A stretch of 6,781 bases of DNA from Victivallales bacterium (GCA_029934175.1 JAOZMT010000118.1:1-6781); one strand, 5' to 3'; positions 1 to 6,318 are shown, counted from the stretch's first letter. Program-made: numbers and translations. The notes: generated by a model not told the origin, from the sequence alone.

Positions 1-47
1 ACTTCTTCTATTGATTGTTCAATACTATGAGTTCCGAAATGTTAGAC

Positions 48-1415
48 CTAATTATACGCCCTATGATTTCTTCGTCTTTCACTTACTTGTTCTTCTGAAG
101 TTCCATCACTTATGAGTTCATATAAAATAGCTTGTTTCCCATCTTTTTTCCTTCTTAAAATACGCCCTAATCTTTGGACATGTTCGCGAATGCTACCGCT
201 TCCAGAAACAATTATGCCAACACTTGCCTCAGGAACATCGACTCCTTCATTTAAGACTTTACTGGTGACCAAAATAGGATATTCGCCTGATCTAAATTTT
301 TCTAAAAAATCCTTTCTTTCAATTGCTTTAGTTCTATGAGTAATAACTGGCAAATAAAAGTTTTTCCCAATCTCATAAGCAGAGTCATTTTCTGCTGTAA
401 AAATAATAATTCGTTCTGAAGAGTGTTGCATTATTAACTCCCATAACTTTTTTATTTTACTTCTTCCACTTCTTGCTATTTTTTTTTGCATCAAATAAGC
501 ATTCATAGCTTCTCGACCATTCATTTGTCTTGAGCATTGTATAATAAATTGACTCCAACCACTTTTATTTGAGAAATTAATACCATTAGCACGAACAAAG
601 TTTATATAAATTTTCCTGTTAATTTCATACTCATTTAGTTCATCTTCTTCTAATGCTAAGTGAATTTGTTCTGTTTGATATTCTGATAAAACATTGCCTT
701 CTAAGTCATCAATATGAACATTATATAAAAGAGGACCTACAATATTATACAATAAATTTTCTCCACCATCTTCACGCTCTAAAGTTGCGGTTAATGCAAG
801 TCTATATGGTGCAATATTCATAATTGCAATTTGTTTATTAACAGAACTTGGCAAGTGATGACATTCATCAAATATAATAAAACCAAATCTATTCCCTATA
901 AATTCAGTCATAATAACAGCAGAGTCATAAGTGCTAACTGTTATATCTTGAATATTTTTTGAACCACCACCTAGCATTCCAACTTGGCAATCAAAAGATT
1001 TTTCTAAACCAGTAGCCCATTGTTGCATTAAATCAATAGTTGGTGCGATTATTATTGTTGGTCTTTTGACTATATTTATTGCTAACATTGCAAGAAATGA
1101 TTTTCCACTTCCTGTGGGCATTTCAATAACTCCCCTTTTGTTTCCATTACACCAAGCAGTGAGAGCATCTTTTTGGTGTGGCATAGGGGTGAAATCAGTT
1201 TTCAAATCAATAGATATTGGAGTGAAATTTTTGGCATTATCTTGATATTTTATCTTTTTTCTATGAAGTGTTAAAACTATATCGGCATATTTAAAACCCT
1301 CTGCTCTAAAAGCTTTGATTCGTGTATCATATTTTATAAATTGTTCAACAGGTTTCAGTTCTTCTTCAGTTCCATTTATAATCAAAGTCCCATATTCAAA
1401 ATCAATATTAATCAT
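48..1415 (-). CDS. XPB/Rad25-like SF2 DEAD/DEAH-box DNA helicase
   Basis: An ATP-dependent superfamily 2 helicase of 455 aa, probably acting on DNA in the cytoplasm. With the start used here, an N-terminal domain of about 75 residues begins MINIDFEYGTLIING, a beginning I associate with bacterial XPB-like helicases. It is followed by the first RecA domain with Walker A TGSGKS (101-106), the DECH box (183-186) and TAT motif III (209-211), then the second RecA domain with motif VI QRLGRILRR (about 414-422). It ends in the arginine-rich RRRNHRAYN typical of the family's C terminus, so it looks complete. The ATG at 1415 is chosen over one at 1505 because the upstream 30 codons contain a repeat arm also found outside genes and lie partly upstream of the candidate promoter's start point. 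A weak GGAAG lies 4 nt upstream of the ATG. It is a lone helicase: no methylase, nuclease or other restriction subunit is visible. Repair or mobile-element/defence roles are both possible; the family call is firm, the role is not. Confidence 0.9.
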   Translation of the reverse strand: MINIDFEYGTLIINGTEEELKPVEQFIKYDTRIKAFRAEGFKYADIVLTLHRKKIKYQDNAKNFTPISIDLKTDFTPMPHQKDALTAWCNGNKRGVIEMPTGSGKSFLAMLAINIVKRPTIIIAPTIDLMQQWATGLEKSFDCQVGMLGGGSKNIQDITVSTYDSAVIMTEFIGNRFGFIIFDECHHLPSSVNKQIAIMNIAPYRLALTATLEREDGGENLLYNIVGPLLYNVHIDDLEGNVLSEYQTEQIHLALEEDELNEYEINRKIYINFVRANGINFSNKSGWSQFIIQCSRQMNGREAMNAYLMQKKIARSGRSKIKKLWELIMQHSSERIIIFTAENDSAYEIGKNFYLPVITHRTKAIERKDFLEKFRSGEYPILVTSKVLNEGVDVPEASVGIIVSGSGSIREHVQRLGRILRRKKDGKQAILYELISDGTSEEQVSERRRNHRAYN

Positions 1416-1470
1416 ATATCTTCCGTTTCTTATATTTTTTAGTGTCAACGAATTTATTTCTACAGATACA

Positions 1471-1562
1471 AAATAAACTGCACAAATCGCAAAAGAATAT
1501 AACATAACTCAAACAAAGTTCAAGTGAAAATAATTATTTTTTTGCGAATTGTGCAGTTTATT
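1471..1562. repeat. 22-bp inverted repeat enclosing the helicase promoter
   Basis: The left arm (1472-1493) and right arm (1541-1562) are reverse complements over 22 bp with one internal mismatch. The minus-strand left arm begins TTTGCGATTTGTGCAG and the plus-strand right arm TTTGCGAATTGTGCAG. The 47-nt space between the arms holds the -35 and -10 hexamers of the leftward promoter; the right arm ends just before the -35 of the rightward promoter. Each arm is also a copy of the interspersed word TTGCGAAYTGTGCAA found elsewhere in the window. It could be a looped operator, a pair of dispersed signals, or both. Confidence 0.7.
1496..1523 (-). promoter_or_regulatory. candidate sigma-70-type promoter for the helicase gene
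   Basis: On the minus strand TTGAAC (1523-1518) is followed after 16 nt by TATATT (1501-1496). Transcription would start near 1489, giving a leader of about 74 nt before the ATG at 1415. This places the alternative ATG at 1505 upstream of the transcript. The element has the same spacing and -10 hexamer as the two other promoters proposed in this window. Confidence 0.45.
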
Positions 1563-1564
1563 AT

Positions 1565-1592
1565 TTGAAAATATATAAATTTGATGTATATT
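1565..1592 (+). promoter_or_regulatory. candidate sigma-70-type promoter for the small plus-strand cassette
   Basis: TTGAAA (1565-1570) is followed after 16 nt by TATATT (1587-1592). Transcription would start near 1599, leaving a leader of about 36 nt before the ATG at 1635. It lies directly after the right arm of the inverted repeat, so a protein bound to that arm could affect it. Confidence 0.45.
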
Positions 1593-1624
1593 AAAAAATC
1601 ATAAAATTTAACTGTGATAAAGTT

Positions 1625-1632
1625 AGGAGGGG
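1625..1632 (+). promoter_or_regulatory. strong ribosome binding site for the 62-aa protein
   Basis: AGGAGGGG lies just before the ATG at 1635 (4 nt after AGGAGG). It decides for ATG 1635 over the in-frame GTG at 1614, which would place the Shine-Dalgarno sequence inside the gene. Confidence 0.65.
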
Positions 1633-1634
1633 AA

Positions 1635-1823
1635 ATGTTTATTGAGGATATATTGAAAGATTTAGATAAAAATGCAAATAAAGTTGCAAAAAATGTTATC
1701 TGTAAAACACAAAGCGAGCCTGCAAATGCAGGAATTAAAAATAGCAAAGAGATTATAGAAAAAATACAAAGTAATAAAAAAGATTTTGACGCAAAGGAAT
1801 TATATAATGAAGTGTTTGCATGA
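1635..1823 (+). CDS. small hypothetical protein, first gene of a two-gene cassette
   Basis: A 62-aa protein that I do not recognise. It begins MFIEDILKDLDKNANKVAKN, is rich in Lys, Asp, Glu and Asn, has no signal peptide or membrane segment, and looks mostly helical by composition. An A/G-rich coding run with a very strong Shine-Dalgarno sequence and a promoter at the right distance argue that it is real. Its last 17 bases overlap the start of the following frame, which has its own AAAGGA (1793-1798), so translation of the two is probably coupled. A small charged protein overlapping a larger second gene is the layout of many toxin-antitoxin or immunity pairs, but nothing in the sequence proves such a role. 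A short perfect hairpin (CCTGCA-AA-TGCAGG, 1719-1732) lies inside the gene and probably has no meaning. Confidence 0.6.
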   Translation: MFIEDILKDLDKNANKVAKNVICKTQSEPANAGIKNSKEIIEKIQSNKKDFDAKELYNEVFA

Positions 1824-2308
1824 AGTAAATGAGAGTCTTTTATTTGATCAAAAGCAGATAGCATCTTTTTATTTTGAATACATTAATTTTCTAAAAGAAT
1901 GTGCTTATGATTTTAAAATTTCTTTGAAAGATGGTTTAACTTTTTCAAATACTAATTTTGAAAATATTATGCGAGAAATTAATAAAGATTTATTTATTTA
2001 TTTTGTCATATAGAAGAAATTTAAAAAATGGTGTTTCGGAAGGTAAAATTGCAGGTGTGATGTTATTTAGACTAATTAAAACACCTTGTGTTTTTCCTAT
2101 TATAAAAAACGATGCTGACAAAGAATATATTTTATTTTTTAATAATTTCCTTGCTATTTCATTTATATTCAAAAAATTTTTAGGGATAAATCAAGAAGAT
2201 ATAATTAATAAATATAAAAGGCTTGTTAAAGAAATAAGCTTTTCTATCACTTATCGACATACCAATCAAGAAACATTAGGTATGATCTTTGATTTACATT
2301 TTTGTTAA
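1807..2308 (+). pseudogene. hypothetical protein gene split by a frameshift at a TTTA tract
   Basis: Two reading frames overlap here. The first runs from ATG 1807 (AAAGGA 8 nt upstream) to TAG at 2013, 68 codons. The second is open to TAA at 2308, one frame over. The overlap holds three TTTA units (1989-2004). Dropping one unit joins the frames into a continuous 165-aa protein with the junction INKDLFILSYRRNLKNGVSE and no stop, which strongly suggests one ancestral gene. The joined protein is basic, with aromatic-rich, probably helical stretches, a Gly-containing segment SEGKIAGVMLFRLI and an ending SITYRHTNQETLGMIFDL. I see no catalytic motif and cannot name a family. It may be a decayed gene, a gene switched off by slippage, or, less likely, two separate proteins. 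As the sequence stands only the 68-aa truncated product would be made. Confidence 0.55.
1989..2004 (+). repeat. tetranucleotide tract (TTTA)3-TTTT at the frameshift point
   Basis: Three TTTA units followed by TTTT sit where the two frames of the second cassette gene meet. Loss of one unit, or gain of two, restores the frame to the stop at 2308. The tract is short for a highly mutable contingency locus, and similar AT-rich runs arise by chance in such DNA; the match to the breakpoint is what makes it notable. Confidence 0.6.
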
Positions 2309-2382
2309 AAAAACGAGACTTATTTGTGATTTAAGCAAAAAAAATCTTATATTGAAAACTTGTTATCCTATAACCCCACATC

Positions 2383-4119
2383 TCAATCAATCAAAGAAGC
2401 TCGTTTTTCACGCCATTTCATAAAAATTGCGACTTGTGCAAATAAGCAGATTATGAAGCAAATTAAAATAAATATTTCTCCGTATTTTGTGTAAAAAGTT
2501 AATTTAGGATTTTTTAATACTTCAATTTCAAAGTTCGCAAATCCAGAACCTTTTTCTTTAGGCTTTGTTATCATATTGTCAGGAGATATACTTCCATCAG
2601 GATTTATCAATACTGAATTGCTATCATTGCCACAACGAATTAAATATCTTTGATTTTCCACAGCACGAAATATAGAATTAGCTAAATGTTGCTCAGACTC
2701 CGAACTTTCTGGATACCATGCGTCATTTGTTATTACAACCAAGACATTTGCACCATTTTTGCACGCTTCGCGAGAAATATAAGGGAATACATCCTCAAAA
2801 CAAATACTAATTCCAGCAAAAACATCTTTTTTTATCTCTAAAGGATTAAACTTATTGCCTGGAGTCAAATCACGCCCCATATCAACCATATTAACAAAAA
2901 AATTAGGGAGCAAACTTCTCAATGGAATATATTCTCCAAATGGCACACGATGTTCTTTATCATATTTATCTTTTATTTGTCCATCTTTCCCAATTAACAT
3001 TGCACTATTAAAAATTAAAGCATCTTTAGAGTCTTTTTGGAAAAAGAAATCAATAGTTCCTATTAAAAATGGAATTTTAGTTTTATCAATGAGTCCTGTT
3101 AAGCGATTTCTATAGTCACGAGCAACAGGATGATTAGCATCTCTATAAAAAACAGGAACAGCCGTTTCTGACCAAATAACAATATCTGGCTTAGTTATTA
3201 CAGCAAGAGAACTTAACCCCATATAAGTATTTAAGGCATTTTCAGCTTCGCCTTCTTTTGGTATTCTACACTGTTTTATATTTCCTTGAATAACAGATGC
3301 TCGGAGTGGAATTTTTTCTGCTTTAGTATCTTTTATCAAGCGTTTTGAATATGTGAGTGAAGTTAATACAATTAGTCCAAAAGCAATGATTAAGGTAACA
3401 GGTCTTTTGTATCTTCCTTGTTTAAAACCTTGTTTCCAGCCGTCAAAAGCAAGAGCTAATGCAATATTGAAGAATATTATGATAAATGACACTCCATACA
3501 TTCCAGTGTATTCCACAATCTGAATTAATGAAATATTTTGCCATTGAGATGCAGCTAAAAAATTCCATGGCATACCAGTAGCAAACCAAGAACGAACCCA
3601 TTCTATGAAACACCATAATGCTGAAATAACAACTGTAAATATAATTTGTTTTTTATGTGATATATCGACATATTTTTCCATTTCTTCGTAACCTTGCAAT
3701 TGAACTTTGACAGGAATAAAGATATATTGTTTGATACACGGAACTGCCATAGCCCAAACTGCATTAAAACTCGCAAGGATTGCAGCTAAAACAAAAGGAA
3801 GGACAAATTCAATTTCTCGAATCCAAAAGAAAGAGCAAAAGTGCCATGAAAAAGCCCAAATAAATCCTGCCCTAAGAGCTTCCCATTTTTGCATATTTCT
3901 GATAATATAGAATAATGGAATAATACTAATCCAAGCAGTAATGTGAAAATTATGTGGAGGAAACATCAAAGATGCAAATGCTCCAGATATTACTAAAAAT
4001 AAAAAATTTAATAATTTTCTTTTTCGACTAACAATAAACGCATTATTTCCAGGCTGATTTTTTAGTCGTTCAACCTCTTCTTTTCGTAATTCCTGTGGTG
4101 TTTTATCAGAATTTTGCAT
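2383..4119 (-). CDS. lnt: apolipoprotein N-acyltransferase
   Basis: An inner-membrane enzyme that transfers an acyl chain from phospholipid to the N-terminal cysteine of apolipoproteins, the last step of lipoprotein maturation. It has 578 aa, longer than the E. coli enzyme (512). After about 35 hydrophilic residues come several membrane segments (roughly 37-55, 60-75, 105-130, 160-177, 205-228, 241-258), with WVRSWFATGMPWN near 174-186. The periplasmic nitrilase-like domain carries the expected triad: Glu318 (WSETAVP), Lys388 (YDKEHRVPFGEY) and Cys440 (ISICFEDVFP). HLANSIFRAVENQRYLIR follows, and a final membrane segment lies near 547-567. The extra length is in the N-terminal tail and a loop around 130-157. 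ATG 4119 lies 10 nt after the argF stop. An in-frame TTG at 4128 would add three residues, but those bases are part of a dispersed repeat word. No clear Shine-Dalgarno sequence is seen, so translation may depend on argF. Confidence 0.95.
   Translation of the reverse strand: MQNSDKTPQELRKEEVERLKNQPGNNAFIVSRKRKLLNFLFLVISGAFASLMFPPHNFHITAWISIIPLFYIIRNMQKWEALRAGFIWAFSWHFCSFFWIREIEFVLPFVLAAILASFNAVWAMAVPCIKQYIFIPVKVQLQGYEEMEKYVDISHKKQIIFTVVISALWCFIEWVRSWFATGMPWNFLAASQWQNISLIQIVEYTGMYGVSFIIIFFNIALALAFDGWKQGFKQGRYKRPVTLIIAFGLIVLTSLTYSKRLIKDTKAEKIPLRASVIQGNIKQCRIPKEGEAENALNTYMGLSSLAVITKPDIVIWSETAVPVFYRDANHPVARDYRNRLTGLIDKTKIPFLIGTIDFFFQKDSKDALIFNSAMLIGKDGQIKDKYDKEHRVPFGEYIPLRSLLPNFFVNMVDMGRDLTPGNKFNPLEIKKDVFAGISICFEDVFPYISREACKNGANVLVVITNDAWYPESSESEQHLANSIFRAVENQRYLIRCGNDSNSVLINPDGSISPDNMITKPKEKGSGFANFEIEVLKNPKLTFYTKYGEIFILICFIICLFAQVAIFMKWREKRASLID
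2427..2441 (+). repeat. dispersed word, one mismatch, in the lnt 3' end
   Basis: TTGCGACTTGTGCAA on the plus strand; the complementary strand encodes AQVAI in the last membrane segment of Lnt. Confidence 0.55.
2526..2540 (-). repeat. dispersed word, two mismatches, in lnt
   Basis: TTGCGAACTTTGAAA on the minus strand, within G-F-A-N-F-E of Lnt. It keeps the TTGCGAACT half and loses part of TGTGCAA, so it may be a decayed or chance copy. Confidence 0.3.
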
Positions 4120-4128
4120 AGTTCGCAA
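4114..4128 (-). repeat. dispersed word TTGCGAAYTGTGCAA, one mismatch, at the lnt start
   Basis: TTGCGAACTATGCAA on the minus strand. It covers the lnt ATG (4119) and the few bases between the argF stop and lnt. Confidence 0.5.
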
Positions 4129-4129
4129 A

Positions 4130-5065
4130 TTATTTTAACAAATTATCAATAACATGCTTTTCTGCCATCATTAAGAATAATAATGCTTTTTGTGCATGAA
4201 GTCTATTTTCTGCTTGTTCAAATACTATAGAATTATTAGAGTCTAAAACGCCAGCTGATATTTCTTCTCCACGATGTGCTGGGAGACAATGTAATATTTT
4301 TACATTATCAGAAGCAACGCTCATTAATTCTTCATTTAATTGATATGGTGCAAGAATTTTTAATCGTTTTTTTGCTTCATCCTCACACCCCATACTAACC
4401 CAAACATCAGTATAAAGATAATCCGCTCCTTCACATGCTTTAATAGGATCTATTTCCCACTTAGCCGAACCAGTTCCTATTTCTAAATTCATTATTTCTT
4501 CACTCGGTCTAAATTCTTCAGGAGCTGTTATTGTGAGATCGATGCCTCCTAATTTACAAGCTAAGATTAATGAATTAGGCATATTGCAAGAACCGTCGCC
4601 TAAAAATGTCATCTTTACACCATCTAGTTTTTCTGAATATTCATAAATTGTTAAAAGATCAGCTAAAACTTGACAAGGATGATATTTGTCAGTAAGAGCA
4701 TTAATAATTGGAATAGTTGCGAATTGTGCAAGTTCTACAACATCTTCATGTTTATAAGTTCTAATAACAATACCTTGAACATATCGACTTAAAACTTTTG
4801 CAGTATCTTCAATTGTTTCTCCTCTTCCGAGCTGAGTTTTTGCTTGATCCAAATAAATAACATTTCCACCTAGCTCTTTAATCCCTACTTCAAATGATAC
4901 TCGTGTTCTTGTAGATGATTTAGCAAATATCAATGCTATTGTCTTTCCTAATAAAGGTTTTTCCTCTAAAGTCCATCTTTTCTGTTTTATAATAGTTGAT
5001 AATTTTATAATATCATTTATGTTATCACGAGTTACATCTTCTATACTTAATAAATCTTTATGCAT
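4130..5065 (-). CDS. argF: ornithine carbamoyltransferase
   Basis: A cytoplasmic enzyme of arginine synthesis that joins carbamoyl phosphate and ornithine to give citrulline. It has 311 aa, the usual length. Visible motifs in order are the carbamoyl-phosphate loop STRTR (51-55) followed by VSFEVGIKELGG, QLGRGE (78-83), HPCQ (129-132), the GDGS turn with NS (156-165), DVWVSMG (220-226), HCLPAHRGEE (259-268) with the catalytic Cys260, and a closing FEQAENRLHAQKALL. HRGEE and the SMG loop favour ornithine over aspartate as acceptor. The ATG overlaps the end of argD by 8 bp, and AGGAGA lies 5 nt upstream inside argD, so the pair are cotranscribed and probably coupled in translation. No ArgR-type operator is evident. 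One exact copy of the dispersed word lies inside the gene at 4717-4731. Confidence 0.96.
   Translation of the reverse strand: MHKDLLSIEDVTRDNINDIIKLSTIIKQKRWTLEEKPLLGKTIALIFAKSSTRTRVSFEVGIKELGGNVIYLDQAKTQLGRGETIEDTAKVLSRYVQGIVIRTYKHEDVVELAQFATIPIINALTDKYHPCQVLADLLTIYEYSEKLDGVKMTFLGDGSCNMPNSLILACKLGGIDLTITAPEEFRPSEEIMNLEIGTGSAKWEIDPIKACEGADYLYTDVWVSMGCEDEAKKRLKILAPYQLNEELMSVASDNVKILHCLPAHRGEEISAGVLDSNNSIVFEQAENRLHAQKALLFLMMAEKHVIDNLLK
4717..4731 (+). repeat. dispersed word, exact copy, in argF
   Basis: TTGCGAATTGTGCAA on the plus strand, an exact match to the consensus; the complementary strand encodes AQFAT of ArgF. Confidence 0.6.
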
Positions 5066-6245
5066 TTTTTTCTCCTAAAATTTTTAATATAATATTCAAG
5101 CCAATATCAGCTTCTTCTTTTGTAATTACTAATGGAGGAAGTAATCTTAAAACAGTTTCCCCTGCTGGTAACGCAAGTAATCCTTCTTTTTGTAATAATT
5201 TCAATAAATCACCAAGTGGTTTATCCAAAACAATTCCAATCATTAATCCTTTACCACGAACTTCTTTAATTGCTGGAATTTCTTTTTGCATTTCTTTTAG
5301 CTTAGAAAAGAAATAGTCGCCAAGTTTTTGACAATTTTCAAGAACTCCATCATTTAAAATAGTTTCAGTCGTAGCAATAGCAGCTGCACACGCAAGAGGA
5401 TTTCCTCCAAAAGTGCTAGCGTGAGTTCCTGGGACTAAAACATTTGCATACTTCGCAGTTGTCAATAATGCTCCTATCGGAAATCCGTTTCCAAGTCCTT
5501 TTGCCAATGCCATTGCATCAGGTATAACACCATAATTTTGATGTGCATAAAATACACCTGTTCGACCAATCCCACATTGAACTTCATCAAATAGTAAAAG
5601 TATATCTTTTTCATTGCACAGTTCGCGAACTTTTAAAAGAAAATCTTTATCAGCAGGAATAACTCCTCCTTCTCCTTGAATAGGTTCTATTAAAATTGCA
5701 ACTGTTTCATTATCAATAGCTTTTTCAATAGCATCAAAGTCATTAAATGGAGTATGAATAAAACCTGGCATATCTGGAGCAAATCCTTCTCTATACTTAT
5801 CACGACCAGTTGCAGATAATGTTGATAAAGTCCTTCCATGAAAAGAATTTTCCATAGATATTATTTTATATTTGCCTTTATCACTACCCCATTTTCTAGC
5901 GAGTTTTATTAAGCCTTCATTTGCTTCAGCTCCGCTATTTGCAAAAAATGCGACACCGCCGCCAAAATTATCAATAAGTATTTTTGCTAATAATGGTTGT
6001 TGATTATTCATAAATAAATTGCTTACATGCACTAAAGTTTCAGATTGTTTTGCAATAGCATTTGATACTGTTGCTGGACAATGCCCTAAATTACATACTC
6101 CTATACCAGAGGTAAAATCAAGATACTTATTACCTTTATCATCCCATACAAAAACACCTTTACCTTTTGTTAAAAGAATTTCAGGTAGATATGTGTGCAT
6201 AACATATTTATTATTAGTTTGTTGAATTGTTAAATTTTGATTCAT
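5058..6245 (-). CDS. argD: acetylornithine aminotransferase
   Basis: A class III pyridoxal-phosphate aminotransferase that converts N-acetylglutamate semialdehyde and glutamate to N-acetylornithine and 2-oxoglutarate in arginine synthesis; some homologues also serve lysine synthesis or ornithine catabolism. It has 395 aa, normal for the family. Motifs are SGAEANE (104-110, cofactor phosphate binding), SFHGRTL (134-140), EPIQGEGG (187-194), the DEVQCGIGRTG segment (220-230) with the Asp that contacts the pyridine nitrogen, the cofactor lysine in ALAKGLGNGFPIGA (Lys249), and THASTFGGNPL (274-284). The ATG at 6245 is chosen because AAGGAG lies 6 nt upstream; an in-frame TTG at 6269 would swallow that site. 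It is the first gene of the argD-argF-lnt run. The company of argF favours the biosynthetic role. A copy of the dispersed word lies at 5614-5628 over VRELCN. Confidence 0.96.
   Translation of the reverse strand: MNQNLTIQQTNNKYVMHTYLPEILLTKGKGVFVWDDKGNKYLDFTSGIGVCNLGHCPATVSNAIAKQSETLVHVSNLFMNNQQPLLAKILIDNFGGGVAFFANSGAEANEGLIKLARKWGSDKGKYKIISMENSFHGRTLSTLSATGRDKYREGFAPDMPGFIHTPFNDFDAIEKAIDNETVAILIEPIQGEGGVIPADKDFLLKVRELCNEKDILLLFDEVQCGIGRTGVFYAHQNYGVIPDAMALAKGLGNGFPIGALLTTAKYANVLVPGTHASTFGGNPLACAAAIATTETILNDGVLENCQKLGDYFFSKLKEMQKEIPAIKEVRGKGLMIGIVLDKPLGDLLKLLQKEGLLALPAGETVLRLLPPLVITKEEADIGLNIILKILGEKNA
5071..5076 (-). promoter_or_regulatory. argF ribosome binding site inside the argD 3' end
   Basis: AGGAGA on the minus strand lies 5 nt before the argF ATG at 5065 and within the last codons of argD. 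It supports that start and tight coupling of the two genes. Confidence 0.7.
5614..5628 (-). repeat. dispersed word, one mismatch, in argD
   Basis: TCGCGAACTGTGCAA on the minus strand, read as part of V-R-E-L-C-N with codons CGC, GAA, CTG and TGC. G/C-ending choices of this kind seem uncommon in the surrounding AT-rich coding sequence. Confidence 0.55.
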
Positions 6246-6251
6246 ATTGAA

Positions 6252-6257
6252 CTCCTT
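6252..6257 (-). promoter_or_regulatory. argD ribosome binding site
   Basis: AAGGAG on the minus strand lies 6 nt before the ATG at 6245. It fixes this start against the in-frame TTG eight codons upstream. Confidence 0.75.
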
Positions 6258-6275
6258 GTAAATTTCCAAAAATTT

Positions 6276-6303
6276 AATATAAGTTAAATTTAAAAAAAAT
6301 CAA
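6276..6303 (-). promoter_or_regulatory. candidate promoter of the argD-argF-lnt operon
   Basis: On the minus strand TTGATT (6303-6298) is followed after 16 nt by TATATT (6281-6276). The start point would be near 6269, leaving a leader of about 25 nt with the argD ribosome binding site in it. The spacing and -10 match the two promoters proposed near 1500-1590. The tract between the hexamers is a run of T and A, so a chance match is possible. Confidence 0.4.
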
Positions 6304-6318
6304 GTTTTTTTCAATTAA

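Noticed and set aside
48..1415. Helicase as the restriction subunit of a type I or III restriction system
   Set aside because: It is too short, lacks a nuclease domain, and no methylase or specificity gene is present; the sequence fits the XPB-like group.
1416..1505. Helicase start at the ATG at 1505, adding 30 residues
   Set aside because: These codons run through a repeat arm that also occurs outside genes, and the ATG lies upstream of the likely transcription start; MINIDFEYGT at 1415 fits the family's usual beginning.
1719..1732. Perfect palindrome CCTGCA-AA-TGCAGG as a regulatory hairpin
   Set aside because: It is short, lies within a coding frame and has no T-run; likely chance.
1520..1864. 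Minus-strand open frame with hydrophobic stretches
   Set aside because: It lies opposite the plus-strand 62-aa gene, has no ribosome binding site, and its hydrophobicity is just the complement of Lys/Glu-rich codons.
2309..2408. AAAAACGAG (near 2309-2317) and CTCGTTTTT (2400-2408) as a terminator between convergent genes
   Set aside because: The loop would exceed 80 nt and one arm is inside lnt. A shorter hairpin at 2319-2335 has only four pairs. No convincing terminator is visible in this 74-bp gap.
4120..4128. TTG start for lnt at 4128
   Set aside because: ATG 4119 is the better codon, the three added residues have no family support, and the bases belong to the dispersed word.
6246..6269. 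TTG start for argD at 6269
   Set aside because: It would include the AAGGAG ribosome binding site in the coding sequence; the ATG at 6245 is correctly spaced from it.
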